Below are positions 26,186-35,516 of a DNA stretch of 64,000 nt, piece after piece. The translations under genes were made by a program, and so were the position numbers. The stretch's first letter is position 1. Each line of letters begins with the position of its first letter. Under the pieces are notes generated by a model. That model ran no database searches, had not been told where the DNA came from, and was given only the letters and a program-made list of their open reading frames with translations. This DNA is from CAZGMC01 sp964526565. Its GTDB lineage: Bacteria > Pseudomonadota > Alphaproteobacteria > DSM-16000 > Inquilinaceae. The stretch is from the NCBI GenBank assembly GCA_964526565.1, contig CAZGMC010000001.1, positions 102,507 through 166,506 of the forward strand. Direction: 5' to 3'.

Positions 26186-26951
26186 CCTGGCCGGGGCGCG
26201 CATCCTCGTCACCAACGACGACGGCATCCAGGCGACCGGCCTCGGCGTGCTGGAGCGCATCGCCCGCGCGCTGTCCGACGACGTCTGGGTGTGCGCGCCG
26301 GAGACCGAGCAGAGCGGGGCCAGCCATTCGCTGACCATCCACCGGCCGCTGCGCCTGCGTCACGTCGCCGAGCGGCGCTTCTGCGTCGACGGCACGCCGA
26401 CCGACTGCGTGCTGCTGGCGGTCAACCGCATCCTGGCCGACCGCCGCCCCGACCTGGTTCTGTCCGGCGTCAACCGCGGCCAGAACGCCGCCGAGGACGT
26501 GACCTATTCCGGCACGATTGCCGCCGCCATGGAGGCGACGCTGCTCGGCATCCGCGCCATGGCGCTGAGCCAAGTGCTGCGCGAGGACCGGCCGCCCGAC
26601 TGGGCGACGGCCGAACACTGGGGGCCGCAGGTGGTGCGCAAGGCGGTGGCCGTCGACTGGCCGGCGCACGTGCTGGTCAACGTCAACTTCCCGGCGGCAG
26701 CGCCGGAGGAGGTGCGCGGCGTGAGCATCGTCCCGCACGGCAATGCCAAGATCGGCGACGAGCTGGACGAGCGCACCGACCTGCGCGGCCGCACCTACTT
26801 CTGGATCGGCACCGGCCGCATCGAGCACGGCGCGCTGCGCCCGGACACGGACACGCATGTCCTTGACGACAACCGGATCGCCGTCACCCCGCTGTACCTC
26901 GACCTGACCCACTATCCGACCATCGAGACGCTGCGCCGCGCCTTCTCTTGA
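26178..26951 (+). CDS. surE: 5'-nucleotidase SurE
   Basis: Metal-dependent nucleoside-monophosphate phosphatase of the survival-protein family. 257 residues with the metal-binding pair Asp14-Asp15 in ILVTNDDGIQATG, Ser in SGASHSLT and Asn in LVLSGVNRGQNAAEDV. In relatives surE is followed by pcm (protein repair methyltransferase) and nlpD; here only a short pcm remnant follows. Confidence 0.96.
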   Translation: MLDLAGARILVTNDDGIQATGLGVLERIARALSDDVWVCAPETEQSGASHSLTIHRPLRLRHVAERRFCVDGTPTDCVLLAVNRILADRRPDLVLSGVNRGQNAAEDVTYSGTIAAAMEATLLGIRAMALSQVLREDRPPDWATAEHWGPQVVRKAVAVDWPAHVLVNVNFPAAAPEEVRGVSIVPHGNAKIGDELDERTDLRGRTYFWIGTGRIEHGALRPDTDTHVLDDNRIAVTPLYLDLTHYPTIETLRRAFS

Positions 26952-27060
26952 CCGTCGAGCCGCAAGGTGCTGGAAATCGGTACATGATCCGGATACCAGA
27001 CCGGCGGGCCGGTGCAGGTCTGCTGCGTCGTGTTTTTCCTCGGATCAGGGTCCGGACGGG
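26952..27060 (+). pseudogene. Probable relic of pcm (protein-L-isoaspartate methyltransferase)
   Basis: Directly after surE, the frame at 26964 reads KVLEIGT, then a TGA, then SGYQT. This is the SAM-binding motif I of Pcm (VLEIGTGSGYQ) with one Gly codon replaced by a stop. The next bases in a shifted frame give AGLLRRVF, compatible with the following helix. The site lies exactly between surE and the nlpD-like gene, where pcm is found in related genomes. The rest of the ~210-codon gene is gone. Confidence 0.5.
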
Positions 27061-27073
27061 GACGGGAGGATCC

Positions 27074-28434
27074 GTGGCTGGTTTGATTCGTGTCGTTGCT
27101 GTTCGACAGGCCCGCCGGCTCGCCGGCCGGGTGGGACGGGCCATCACCGCGCCGACTCCGGCTGTGCTGCTGGCGGCCGTGCTGTTGGCCGGCTGCGGGC
27201 TGACCTCGCCGCGGCCGGAGCCGGGACCGCGGCCGGCCGGTCCGACGGTCGAGGTCCTGCGCGGCGATTCCATATACACCATCGCCGACCGCCATGGCGT
27301 GCCGCTGCGCGACCTGATCGAGATCAACAATTTGCGGCCGCCCTATTCGGTGTCGCCCGGTGGCGTCCTGGTGCTGCCGCCGACGCGCGAATATGTGGTG
27401 CAGCCCGACGATTCGCTGTCGCAGGTCGCGTCGCGCTTCGGCGTGCCGACCGAGCAACTGGCCCGGCTCAACGGCCTCGAGCCGCCCTACACGATCTATG
27501 CCGGCCAGGGCTTGCGCCTGCCGGCTTCGGCCATGCCGCCGGTCGCCGCCGCCGACCCGACCCGGCCGGCGACGGCGGCACCAGTACCCGGCACCCCAGC
27601 CACCGGCACCCCAGCCACCGGCNNNNNNNNNNNNNNNNNNNNNNNNNNNNNNNNNNNNNNNNNNNNNNNNNNNNNNNNNNNNNNNNNNNNNNNNNNNNNN
27701 NNNNNNNNNNNNNNNNNNNNNNGGCGACGGCGGCACCAGTACCCGGCACCCCAGCCACCGGCACCCCAGCCACCGGCGCGCCGCGGCCGGGGACGCGGCC
27801 GGTCCCGGCAGAGCCGACCGGTCCGCTCGGTCCGCCGACGCGGCTGACACCCACCGACCGGACGGTCGAGGTGGAACTGCTGCCGCCACTGGAGCGGCCG
27901 GGCGACGGGGCGGCGGGCGCGCTGCCGGCTGCCGGCGCGCCCGGCCGGTCCGAGGGCGAGGTGGCCGTGGCGCCACCACCGGATGCCCTGGCCGACGACG
28001 TCACCGTCACGCCCCCGGCCGAGCCGGAGGCCGATCCGGCCACCGCCGAGCCGTCGCCGCGGGCCGGCTTCCGCTGGCCGCTGCAGGGGCCGATGCTGGC
28101 CGGCTACGGTCCGGCCGGGGACGGCGGCCACAACGACGGCATCAACATCGGCGCGCCCCAGGGCACGCCGATCGTCGCCGCCGACAACGGGATCGTGGCC
28201 TATGCCGGCAACGAGTTGCGCGGCTACGGCAATCTGCTGCTGATCCGCCACGCCGACGGCTGGGTGACCGCCTACGCCCACACCGACCGCATCCTCGTCG
28301 CCCAGGGGGACCGTGTGCAGGCCGGTCAGACGGTGGCGACGGTGGGCAGCAGCGGCGCCGTCAGCGACCCGCAACTGCACTTCGAGATTCGGCGCGGCTC
28401 CGACTCGGTCGATCCGCTCGACCATCTGCCGTGA
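27074..28434 (+). CDS. LysM / LytM lipoprotein of the NlpD type, split by a scaffold gap
   Basis: Outer-envelope lipoprotein likely to activate cell-wall amidases at division. The GTG at 27074 follows GGGAGGA by three bases and leads to a lipobox LLAGC. Two LysM modules come next (RGDSIYTIADRHGVPLRDLI and PDDSLSQVASRFGVPTEQLA), then a Pro/Thr linker and a C-terminal LytM domain. The LytM metal ligands look degenerate, as in NlpD: GINIGAP instead of GID, and PQLHFEIRRGSDSVDPLDHL instead of HLHFE. A 100-N gap inside a 15-bp linker repeat makes the two halves appear in different frames; both halves are coding, so this is an assembly effect. Confidence 0.85.
27583..27777. repeat. 15-bp coding minisatellite in the nlpD-like linker
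   Basis: Unit ACCCCAGCCACCGGC (encoding TPATG) occurs at least twice on each side of the scaffold gap. Because 15 is a codon multiple, copy changes only lengthen the linker. Confidence 0.85.
27623..27722. other. Assembly gap (100 N) inside the nlpD-like gene
   Basis: The 54 bases before the gap (27569-27622) reappear immediately after it (27724-27777), so the two contig ends may simply overlap and the gap size may be zero or negative. Confidence 0.99.
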
Positions 28435-28455
28435 CCGGTGCAGCGCCCGCCGGTT

Positions 28456-28758
28456 TCAGGCGCCGGTCTCGACCAGCCTCAGGATCTCATCGGCGATCGC
28501 CTGCTTGAGCGCGTCGGGTAGGGTGACCGCCGGCAGCCATTCGCCGCCGGGGCTGCGGAAGCGCGGCGCCTCCACGGCCAGCAGGCCGGTCGGCTGGCGC
28601 GTCACCCGCACGCCCTGGATGCGGAACTCCACCCCTTCGACCTGGATGGTGACGACCGCCAGGGCGAACAGCCGGCCGGCGTTCTTGACCCGCTCGACGT
28701 GGTCGACCTGATAGGTGACGGAGACCGACCCCGCCGAGTCGTCCTGATCGTCGGCCAC
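28456..28758 (-). CDS. Small conserved protein, weakly SpoVG-like
   Basis: 100-residue protein from a GTG start preceded by AAGGAG. Its pattern, VKNAGRLFALAVVTIQVEGV then GLLAVEAPRFRSPGGEW, recalls SpoVG-family proteins, which share a GLFIAMPSRKTPDGEF-like block, but the resemblance is loose. It sits between the nlpD-like gene and the DUF815 ATPase on the opposite strand. The longer frame to 28845 lacks a ribosome-binding site and is not used. Function not assigned. Confidence 0.6.
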   Translation of the reverse strand: MADDQDDSAGSVSVTYQVDHVERVKNAGRLFALAVVTIQVEGVEFRIQGVRVTRQPTGLLAVEAPRFRSPGGEWLPAVTLPDALKQAIADEILRLVETGA

Positions 28759-28875
28759 CGTTCCGCTCCTTCCGGTTTGCTCCGGCCCGTGGTGCCGAGC
28801 CGCCTGCTGTATAGCAGATGCCGCGCGGTCGAGGCGTTTTCGCAATCGATGGAAGCACCGAAAGAGAGTAAGGCC

Positions 28876-29760
28876 TCAGGCGCCACCCGGCAGCGGCCGG
28901 CCCAGGCGGCCCGCCAGGTCCTGAATGAACTGCCAGGCCACGCGCCCCGAGCGCGCGCCGCGGGTGATGGCCCATTCGTGCGCCTCGGCGCGCAGCCGGT
29001 CCGGCGCCATGTCCAGGCCCCAGGTGGCGGCATAGCTCTCGACGATGGCCATGTAGACGTCCTGCCCGCACGGGTGAAAACCGAGCCACAGGCCGAAGCG
29101 GTCCGACAGCGACACCTTCTCCTCGACCGCCTCGCCCGGATTGATCGCCGTCGAGCGCTCATTGTCGATCATCTCGCGCGGCATCAGGTGCCGGCGGTTC
29201 GACGTGGCATAGAAGAGGACAGTATCCGGCCGGCCCTCGACACCGCCCTCCAGCACGGCCTTGAGCGACTTGTAGCTGGTGTCGGCCTGGTCGAACGACA
29301 GGTCGTCGCAGAACAGGATGCAGCGCTGCGGCGCATCGCGGAGCCGGGCGAGCAGGCGGGGCAGGGTCGCCGCGTCCTCGCGGTGGATCTCGACCAGGGT
29401 CAGCGCGCCCGGGTCTTCGGCATTGACGGCGCCGTGCACGGCCTTGATCAGCGAGCTCTTGCCCATGCCGCGCGCGCCCCACAGCAGGGCGTTGTTGGCC
29501 GGCAGCCCGGCGGCGAAGCGGCGCGTGTTGTCGAGCAGCAGGTCGCGCTGCAGTGCGATGCCCTGCAGCAGGTCGAGCGGCAGCCGCGACACGCGGGCCA
29601 CCGGCTCCAGCCGGTCGGCCTCCGGGTGCCAGACGAACGCCTCGGCGGCGGCCAGGTCGACCGGCGGCGGCGGTGGCGGCGCCAGCCGTTCCAGGGCTGC
29701 GGCGATGCGGCCGAGCACGGCCAGCAGGTCGCGGTCGTCTTGCTGCACCGGCGTCACCAT
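28876..29760 (-). CDS. DUF815-family ATPase
   Basis: 294-residue P-loop ATPase with Walker A LWGARGMGKSSLIKAV and Walker B CILFCDDLSF, plus the family blocks YKSLKAVLEGGVEGRPDTVL and ATSNRRHLMPREMIDNE. The role is unknown; members sit near yajC in many alphaproteobacteria, as here, with yajC starting 175 bases away on the other strand. No membrane segment is seen. Confidence 0.9.
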   Translation of the reverse strand: MVTPVQQDDRDLLAVLGRIAAALERLAPPPPPPVDLAAAEAFVWHPEADRLEPVARVSRLPLDLLQGIALQRDLLLDNTRRFAAGLPANNALLWGARGMGKSSLIKAVHGAVNAEDPGALTLVEIHREDAATLPRLLARLRDAPQRCILFCDDLSFDQADTSYKSLKAVLEGGVEGRPDTVLFYATSNRRHLMPREMIDNERSTAINPGEAVEEKVSLSDRFGLWLGFHPCGQDVYMAIVESYAATWGLDMAPDRLRAEAHEWAITRGARSGRVAWQFIQDLAGRLGRPLPGGA

Positions 29761-29935
29761 GTCTGGGCTTGAAACGGCGGGACGGTTGGGTCATTCCCGA
29801 TGGATGCGGCGACGGTAGCACACCGTCGCGGCCGCGCAAGGCGGCCCGTGAAACGGCCGGTTTCGTTTGCAAGACGGCGACGGGCCGCTATAGTCGCGCC
29901 GACCCGCGCGAACGGCGAGCGGAGCGGAGTTCCGG

Positions 29936-30382
29936 ATGTTCATTTCTCCAGCGTTTGCCCAGGACGGCGCCGGCGGCGGCGACCTGTTCGTCAGCCTGCT
30001 GCCACTGATCCTGATTTTCGTGGTGTTCTATCTGCTGCTGATCAGGCCGCAGCAGAAGCGCATGAAGGAGCACCGCGAGATGCTGGCGGCGCTGCGCCGC
30101 GGCGACCGCATCGTCACCGGCGGCGGCGTCATCGGCCAGATCGTCAAGGCCGGCGACGAGGATCTGACGGTGGAGATCGCCGAGGGCGTGCGGGTCAAGG
30201 TGCTGCGCGCCACCGTCTCGTCCGTGCTGTCCAAGCCGGAGCCGGCCCGCGGCGGCGGCCGCGGCGGCCGGGCCGAGAAGGACCGGGAGCCGGAGCCGGC
30301 CGACGAGGCTGAGCCGGCGGCCGCCGCGGAGGCCGAGTCCCAGGAGCCGCCGCGCCGCAGCCGCTTCTCGCTGCGCCGATAG
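29936..30382 (+). CDS. yajC: Sec translocase accessory subunit YajC
   Basis: 148-residue inner-membrane protein with one N-terminal helix (LLPLILIFVVFYLLLIRPQQ) and the RPQQKRMKEHREMLAALRRG motif, then a small cytoplasmic domain and a charged Glu/Ala/Arg-rich tail longer than in E. coli. It partners SecD and SecF, encoded just downstream. Confidence 0.95.
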   Translation: MFISPAFAQDGAGGGDLFVSLLPLILIFVVFYLLLIRPQQKRMKEHREMLAALRRGDRIVTGGGVIGQIVKAGDEDLTVEIAEGVRVKVLRATVSSVLSKPEPARGGGRGGRAEKDREPEPADEAEPAAAAEAESQEPPRRSRFSLRR

Positions 30383-30430
30383 CAGCCGGCGGGCCGCGCG
30401 CCGGCGCGCCGCAACCCGGCGGACGGGATC

Positions 30431-32020
30431 ATGGTTTATTTCGCCAAGTGGAAGATCGTCCTCATCGTCGTGGTGTGCGCCCTCGGCGTGCTCTACGCCG
30501 CGCCCAACCTGCTCGACCGCAGCATGACCGAGGCGTGGAGCGAGGCGCTGCCCGAGGGCCTGCCGACGCGGCAGATCAATCTCGGGCTCGACCTGCAGGG
30601 CGGCTCGCACCTGCTGCTGCGGGTCGAGTGGGAGGAGGTGCTGCAGGAGCGGCTGGAGTCGATCGTCGACACCCTGCCCAGCGAGCTGCGCGGTGCCGGC
30701 ATCGGCTATACCGAGCGCGGCATCGTTGACGATGCCGTCACCTTCCGGCTGCGCGACCCGGCCGATGCCGAGCCGGCGCGGGCCATCCTGGCCGAGCTGG
30801 ACAGCGACCTGGACGTGACCGTCGAGGAGGACGGCCGCATCGTCGCCCGCTATGGCGAGGAGGCGCTGGACGAGCTGCGCCTCAACGCCGTGCGCCAGTC
30901 GATCGAGATCGTGCGGCGCCGCGTCGACGAGCTCGGCACCACCGAGCCCAACATCCAGCGCCAGGGTGATGACCGCATCCTGGTCCAGCTGCCCGGCGTC
31001 GACGACCCGCAGCGGGTCAAGGACCTGCTCGGCCAGACGGCGCGGCTGACCTTCCACATGGTCGATGACCGCGCCGACGTCGCCGCGGCGCGGGCGGGCA
31101 ACGTGCCGCCGGGCTCGGAGCTGCTGCCGTCGGCGCAGGCCGGGCCGGACGGCGAGCCGGAGACGCATTGGGTCGTGCGCCGCCGCGTCGAGGTCAGCGG
31201 CGAGCACCTGACCGGCGCCCAGCCGAGCTTCGATCAGGGCCAGCCGGTGGTGCGCTTCACCTTCGACACCGTCGGCGGCCGCCGCTTCGGCGACGTCACC
31301 AGCGAGAACGTCGGCCGCCTGCTGGCCATCGTCCTGGACGGCGAGGTGATCAGCGCGCCGCGCATCCGCCAGCCCATCCTGGGCGGGTCCGGCATCATCG
31401 AGGGCGGCTTCACCGTGGAGTCGGCCAACGACCTGGCCATCCTGCTGCGCGCCGGCGCCCTGCCGGCGCCGCTGACCATCCTGGAGGAGCGTACCGTCGG
31501 TCCCGGCCTTGGCGCCGACAGCATCACCGCCGGCAGCACCGCGGCGCTGATCGGCTTCGTCCTGGTGGTCGCGCTCATGATCGCCACTTATGGCCGGTTC
31601 GGGGTGATGGCCAGCGTCGCGCTGGTAATCAACCTGATCCTGATCCTGGCGGTGCTGTCGGTGCTGCAGGCGACGCTGACCCTGCCGGGCATCGCCGGCA
31701 TCGTGCTGACGGTGGGCATGGCGGTGGACGCCAACGTGCTGATCTTCGAGCGCATCCGCGAGGAGGTGCGCAACGGCCGCTCGCCGATCTCGGCGATCGA
31801 TGCCGGCTACAGCCGCGCCCTGACCACCATCATCGACAGCAACATCACCACGCTGATCGCGGCGATTCTGCTGTTCGCCCTCGGCTCCGGGCCGGTCAAG
31901 GGCTTCGCTGTGACCCTGTCCATCGGCATTCTCAGCTCGATGTTCACGGCGGTCATGGTGACGCGGCTGATGGTGGTGACGTGGCTGCGCCGGGCGCGGC
32001 CCAAGGCGTTGGCAGTCTGA
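30431..32020 (+). CDS. secD: Protein translocase subunit SecD
   Basis: 529-residue membrane protein that uses proton motive force to pull substrates through SecYEG. It has one N-terminal helix, the signature GLDLQGGSHLLLRV, a large periplasmic P1 domain and five C-terminal helices with VDANVLIFERIREE. Length and order match the family. It lies 48 bases after yajC and 29 before secF. Confidence 0.97.
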   Translation: MVYFAKWKIVLIVVVCALGVLYAAPNLLDRSMTEAWSEALPEGLPTRQINLGLDLQGGSHLLLRVEWEEVLQERLESIVDTLPSELRGAGIGYTERGIVDDAVTFRLRDPADAEPARAILAELDSDLDVTVEEDGRIVARYGEEALDELRLNAVRQSIEIVRRRVDELGTTEPNIQRQGDDRILVQLPGVDDPQRVKDLLGQTARLTFHMVDDRADVAAARAGNVPPGSELLPSAQAGPDGEPETHWVVRRRVEVSGEHLTGAQPSFDQGQPVVRFTFDTVGGRRFGDVTSENVGRLLAIVLDGEVISAPRIRQPILGGSGIIEGGFTVESANDLAILLRAGALPAPLTILEERTVGPGLGADSITAGSTAALIGFVLVVALMIATYGRFGVMASVALVINLILILAVLSVLQATLTLPGIAGIVLTVGMAVDANVLIFERIREEVRNGRSPISAIDAGYSRALTTIIDSNITTLIAAILLFALGSGPVKGFAVTLSIGILSSMFTAVMVTRLMVVTWLRRARPKALAV

Positions 32021-32049
32021 CGCCGGCAATCCGAGGAGAGCGGCCGCCC

Positions 32050-32991
32050 ATGCGCCACCTGCACCTGGTTCCAGACAAGACGAACATCGATTTCCTGGCC
32101 TGGCGCCGCGTGGCATTCGGCTTGTCCGGCCTGCTGGTGGCGCTGTCGATCGTCTTCCTGGCGACGTTCGGGCTCAATTTCGGCATCGATTTCCGCGGCG
32201 GCATCCTGATGGAGGTGCGCACGCCGCAGCCGGCCGACATCGCCGAGATGCGTGCCACCCTGGGCGGCCTGGGCCTGGGCGAGGTCAGCCTGCAGGAGTT
32301 CGGCGCGCCGACCGATGTGCTGATCCGCGTCCAGCGCCAGGAGGGCGACGAGGCGGCCCAGATCGCCGCCATCGACGCCGTCACGGCGGCACTCGGCGAC
32401 GACGTGGAGTACCGCCGCACCGAGTTCGTCGGCCCTACCGTCGGGGAGGAGCTGATCGAGGCCGGCATCCTGGCCGTCGTGCTCGCCCTTGGCGGCATCC
32501 TGGTCTACATCTGGTTCCGGTTCGAATGGCAGTTCGGTGTCGGCGCGGTGCTGGCCCTGGCCCACGACGTGATCTCGACCATCGGCCTGTTCGCCCTGAT
32601 CCAAGACGAGTTCAACCTGGCCACGGTGGCGGCGCTGCTGACCATTGCCGGCTACTCGATCAACGACACCGTGGTGATCTACGACCGGGTACGGGAGAAC
32701 CTGCGCCGGTACAAGAAGACACGGCTGGCGGAGCTCTTGAACCGCAGCGTCAACGAGACGCTGTCGCGCACGGTGATGACCAGCCTGACCACACTGCTGG
32801 CCCTGTTCGCGCTGTACCTGTTCGGCGGCGCCGTGATCCGTGACTTCGCCTTCGCCTTGATCTGGGGCGTGGTCATCGGCACGTATTCGTCCGTGTTCGT
32901 GGCGGTGCCGCTGCTCCTCTACATGAACATCCGCCGGCCGGCGCCGGCGACGGTGACCGAGGAGGCGGCGGCGCCGGGCGGCGCGGAATAG
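32050..32991 (+). CDS. secF: Protein translocase subunit SecF
   Basis: 313-residue partner of SecD. It has the conserved FGIDFRGGILMEVRT block, six predicted helices and the DTVVIYDRVRENLRRYKK segment that mirrors the SecD motif. The ATG at 32050 begins MRHLHLVPDKTNIDFL, typical of alphaproteobacterial SecF. A Mth938-like gene follows after 28 bases. Confidence 0.97.
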   Translation: MRHLHLVPDKTNIDFLAWRRVAFGLSGLLVALSIVFLATFGLNFGIDFRGGILMEVRTPQPADIAEMRATLGGLGLGEVSLQEFGAPTDVLIRVQRQEGDEAAQIAAIDAVTAALGDDVEYRRTEFVGPTVGEELIEAGILAVVLALGGILVYIWFRFEWQFGVGAVLALAHDVISTIGLFALIQDEFNLATVAALLTIAGYSINDTVVIYDRVRENLRRYKKTRLAELLNRSVNETLSRTVMTSLTTLLALFALYLFGGAVIRDFAFALIWGVVIGTYSSVFVAVPLLLYMNIRRPAPATVTEEAAAPGGAE

Positions 32992-33019
32992 GAACTGCCC
33001 GGCGAAGCGGAGACTCTTC

Positions 33020-33394
33020 ATGGACGTGAAGCCGATGAACCTGGCCGACCGCCAGGTGATCCAGGGCTATGGCGAGGGCGGCTTCCGGGTCAGCGGCACG
33101 GCCTATGCGGGTTCGATCCTGGTTCTGCCCGACCGCGTCGTGCCGCTGTCCGAGGGCCGGGTCGACGACCTGAGTGCCGACAGCCTGGCGCCGGTGGTGG
33201 CCCAGGACCCGCCGGTCGACGTGCTGCTGCTCGGCTGCGGCGGCCGCACCGCCCTGCCGTCGCCGTCGCTGCGCCGTGCCCTGCGCGAGGCCGGGGTCAG
33301 CACCGAGCCCATGCCGACCGATGCCGCCTGCCGCACCTTCAACATGCTGATCGCCGAGGACCGGCGCGTCGCCGCGGCGCTGATCGCGGTGTAG
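33020..33394 (+). CDS. Mth938-like domain protein (NDUFAF3-related)
   Basis: 124-residue soluble protein. The family is related to the mitochondrial complex I assembly factor NDUFAF3; its bacterial role is unproven. Signature parts are VIQGYGEGGFRVSGTAYAGS, VDVLLLGCGGRTALPSPSLR and STEPMPTDAACRTFNML. It regularly follows secDF in alphaproteobacteria, as here. Confidence 0.9.
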   Translation: MDVKPMNLADRQVIQGYGEGGFRVSGTAYAGSILVLPDRVVPLSEGRVDDLSADSLAPVVAQDPPVDVLLLGCGGRTALPSPSLRRALREAGVSTEPMPTDAACRTFNMLIAEDRRVAAALIAV

Positions 33395-33429
33395 GCCGGC
33401 CGGCGGGCGGGGCCGCCCGGCGCCGCCCG

Positions 33430-34080
33430 TCAGCTCGTCGGACCGGAGGCGAGATCGGGCTCCAGCGGCGATTCGGGCGGGCGCGGCGGTTCGGGGCGGC
33501 GGCCGGGGGTGGGCATGCGGCCGAAGGTGTTGGCGAGCTGCTCGGCCTGGCGCAGGCGGGAGTCGAGCTCGCGCATGGTGGTGGCCATGTCGGGGCTGTC
33601 GTCGCTCATCCACACGCGCAGCACCAGCACGTAGACCAGGCCCAGCGCCCGCACCCGCGCCTCGCCGAGCAGGCCCGTGGCCGGCATGGCGGCCGCCTCC
33701 AGCATCCAGCGCATCGACAGGGTCAGGCTGGGCAGGTGGGCCAGCACCGTCAGCGGGTCCATGCGCATCTCGCCCAGAATGGCCAGCACACCCTCGCGGC
33801 GGGCGGCCAGCGTGTCGAAGCGGCGCATCATGATCTCGAACAGGCGGTCGCGCGGCGGCTCCTCGGGGTCGGCCGGGCCGCCGGCCAGCACCGCCCGGTC
33901 GACCATGCCGCCGATCCCGTGCAGGATCGCGCTCTTGCCGGGAAAGTGGCGGTACAGCTCGTCGAGCGACAGGCCGGAGCGCTCGGCAATGTCGAGCAGG
34001 CTGAGGGTGCGCCAGCCGCGCTCGGCGGCAAGGTCGAGGGCGCTCTTGACGATCCGGTCGGCGGTCTCGGCCGATGCCAT
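33430..34080 (-). CDS. TetR-type regulator, COQ9-like
   Basis: 216-residue protein with an N-terminal helix-turn-helix (LSLLDIAERSGLSLDELYRH then FPGKSAILHGIGGM) and a helical C-terminal domain with ILGEMRMDPLTVLAHLPSL. Such proteins near secF are annotated either as TetR regulators or as relatives of COQ9. The Pro/Arg-rich tail is probably disordered. Target unknown. It converges with the Mth938-like gene. Confidence 0.75.
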   Translation of the reverse strand: MASAETADRIVKSALDLAAERGWRTLSLLDIAERSGLSLDELYRHFPGKSAILHGIGGMVDRAVLAGGPADPEEPPRDRLFEIMMRRFDTLAARREGVLAILGEMRMDPLTVLAHLPSLTLSMRWMLEAAAMPATGLLGEARVRALGLVYVLVLRVWMSDDSPDMATTMRELDSRLRQAEQLANTFGRMPTPGRRPEPPRPPESPLEPDLASGPTS

Positions 34081-34190
34081 GATGGTCCTCCGCTGTCATT
34101 TCGCTGCGCCGCCGGCGACCCGGTGGGTGCCGCGCCGGGCCGCTCCCTCTATTTAGGGCAGGGATCCGGAAATTGCCAAACAGTGCGCGG

Positions 34191-34691
34191 CTATCGGACC
34201 GGCATGACCGTGCCGCTGGTCATGGCGACGAGCTGGTCGGGGGTCAGCTCGAACACGGCATTGGGCGTGCCGGCGGCGGCCCAGATGCGCTCGTGGCGCA
34301 GCAGGTCCTCGTCGATGGCGACAATGGGCAGCTCGGCATGGCCGATCGGCGCCACGCCGCCGATGGCGAACCCGGTGCGGGTGCGCACGAACTCCGCGTC
34401 GGCGCGCACCACGGCTTCGTTGCCGAGGCGTTCGGCCAACTGCCGCGCCACCGCCTTCTCATCGACCCGGTTGGCGCCGCTGGCCACGACCAGCACCGGC
34501 CGTCCGCCGGGTTTCGTCTTGAACACCAGCGACTTGGCGATCTGCGCCACGTCGCAGCCGACGGCGGCGGCAGCCTCGGCGGAGGTGCGGGTCGACTCGG
34601 AGAACACGGTCACGCGGCAGTCGTGGCCCAGGCCGAGCAGCAGGTCCTGAACGCGGCGGGCGCTGGCGGGAAGGCTGGCGGGATCGGACAT
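34191..34691 (-). CDS. YbaK/ProX-type aminoacyl-tRNA deacylase
   Basis: 166-residue trans-editing domain that hydrolyses mischarged tRNA. The YbaK-type features are the catalytic Lys in DVAQIAKSLVFKTKP and the GFAIGGVAPIGH loop; VIDEDLLRHERIWAAAGTPN-like spacing near the end fits. Which mischarged tRNA it edits (Cys-tRNA-Pro, Ala-tRNA-Pro or another) cannot be told from this alone. Confidence 0.88.
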   Translation of the reverse strand: MSDPASLPASARRVQDLLLGLGHDCRVTVFSESTRTSAEAAAAVGCDVAQIAKSLVFKTKPGGRPVLVVASGANRVDEKAVARQLAERLGNEAVVRADAEFVRTRTGFAIGGVAPIGHAELPIVAIDEDLLRHERIWAAAGTPNAVFELTPDQLVAMTSGTVMPVR

Positions 34692-34769
34692 GGGCGGGGC
34701 AGACGGATTGTTGGCATGCGCTCAACCATGACGTTCCGCCCGCCGCAGTGCAACCGGTTCGGTCGCCGC

Positions 34770-35516
34770 TCAGCCGGCATCGGGCGGGTGGGCGCGCGAC
34801 AGGGTGTCGGCCAGGCGGATCGGCTCGGGCAGGCGGTATTTCGGGGTGCAGCGCAGCACCCAGTGGACCGCCGTCGCCAGCGCGACGCGGTGGCCGGTCG
34901 AGACATACAGCGGCCGCGTGCCGGGGCGGGTGCGCAGCACGGCGCCGATGGTCTCGCCGCGGTGGGTCAGCGGGGTATGGGCGCCGCGCTCGGCCGGCGG
35001 CTCGGCGGCCGCGCCGATCAGGCGCGACTTGGCGACGCCGATGGTCGGCAGGTCGGCGAGCAGGCCGACGTGACTGGCCAGGCCCAGGCGGCGCGGGTGG
35101 GCGATGCCCTGGCCGTCGACCAGCAGCAGGTCGGGCGGCGCGGACAAGAGCGCCAGGGCGTCGAGCATGGCCGGCGCCTCGCGGAACGACAGCAGGCCGG
35201 GGACGTAGGGGAACCGCGTCGGCCGGTAGAGCAGCACGCTCTCCAGCAGCGCCAGGTCCGGCAGCCGCACCGCCACCGCCGCCGCCCAGGTCAGCCCGGC
35301 GCGGCGGGAATAGTGTGCGTCGACGGCGGCGATGCGCGCCACCGGGCCGAACCGGTCCGCGGTGACGATCAGCCCGCGCAGCCGCTCCTGCACCGCCCGC
35401 GCCTCCGCCGGAGTCTCGGGCCAAGTGTCAGCAGCCGCCGGCGCGCCAGGCCCCGGCTCCGCTTGCGCGGAGAGGGAGGCCGCGAGACGGCCGGGGGACG
35501 GGCACTCCGGCTGCAA
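34770..35516 (-). CDS. nfi: Endonuclease V (deoxyinosine repair)
   Basis: Cleaves DNA one nucleotide 3' of deoxyinosine. Acidic catalytic residues appear in VARIAAVDAHYSRR, YVPGLLSFREAP and LLLVDGQGIAHPRRLGLASH. The conserved domain begins about WPETPAEARAVQERLRGLIV. The start is uncertain: there is no ATG near the domain, the frame runs back into proC, and the region just before the domain holds two small hairpins that look like an inserted repeat. A TTG at 35516 preceded by AAGGGAG is used here. Confidence 0.85.
   Translation of the reverse strand: MQPECPSPGRLAASLSAQAEPGPGAPAAADTWPETPAEARAVQERLRGLIVTADRFGPVARIAAVDAHYSRRAGLTWAAAVAVRLPDLALLESVLLYRPTRFPYVPGLLSFREAPAMLDALALLSAPPDLLLVDGQGIAHPRRLGLASHVGLLADLPTIGVAKSRLIGAAAEPPAERGAHTPLTHRGETIGAVLRTRPGTRPLYVSTGHRVALATAVHWVLRCTPKYRLPEPIRLADTLSRAHPPDAG

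Noticed and set aside
27074..28434. Frameshift mutation in the nlpD-like gene
   Set aside because: The frame change coincides with an arbitrary 100-N gap; the coding sequence on both sides is intact.
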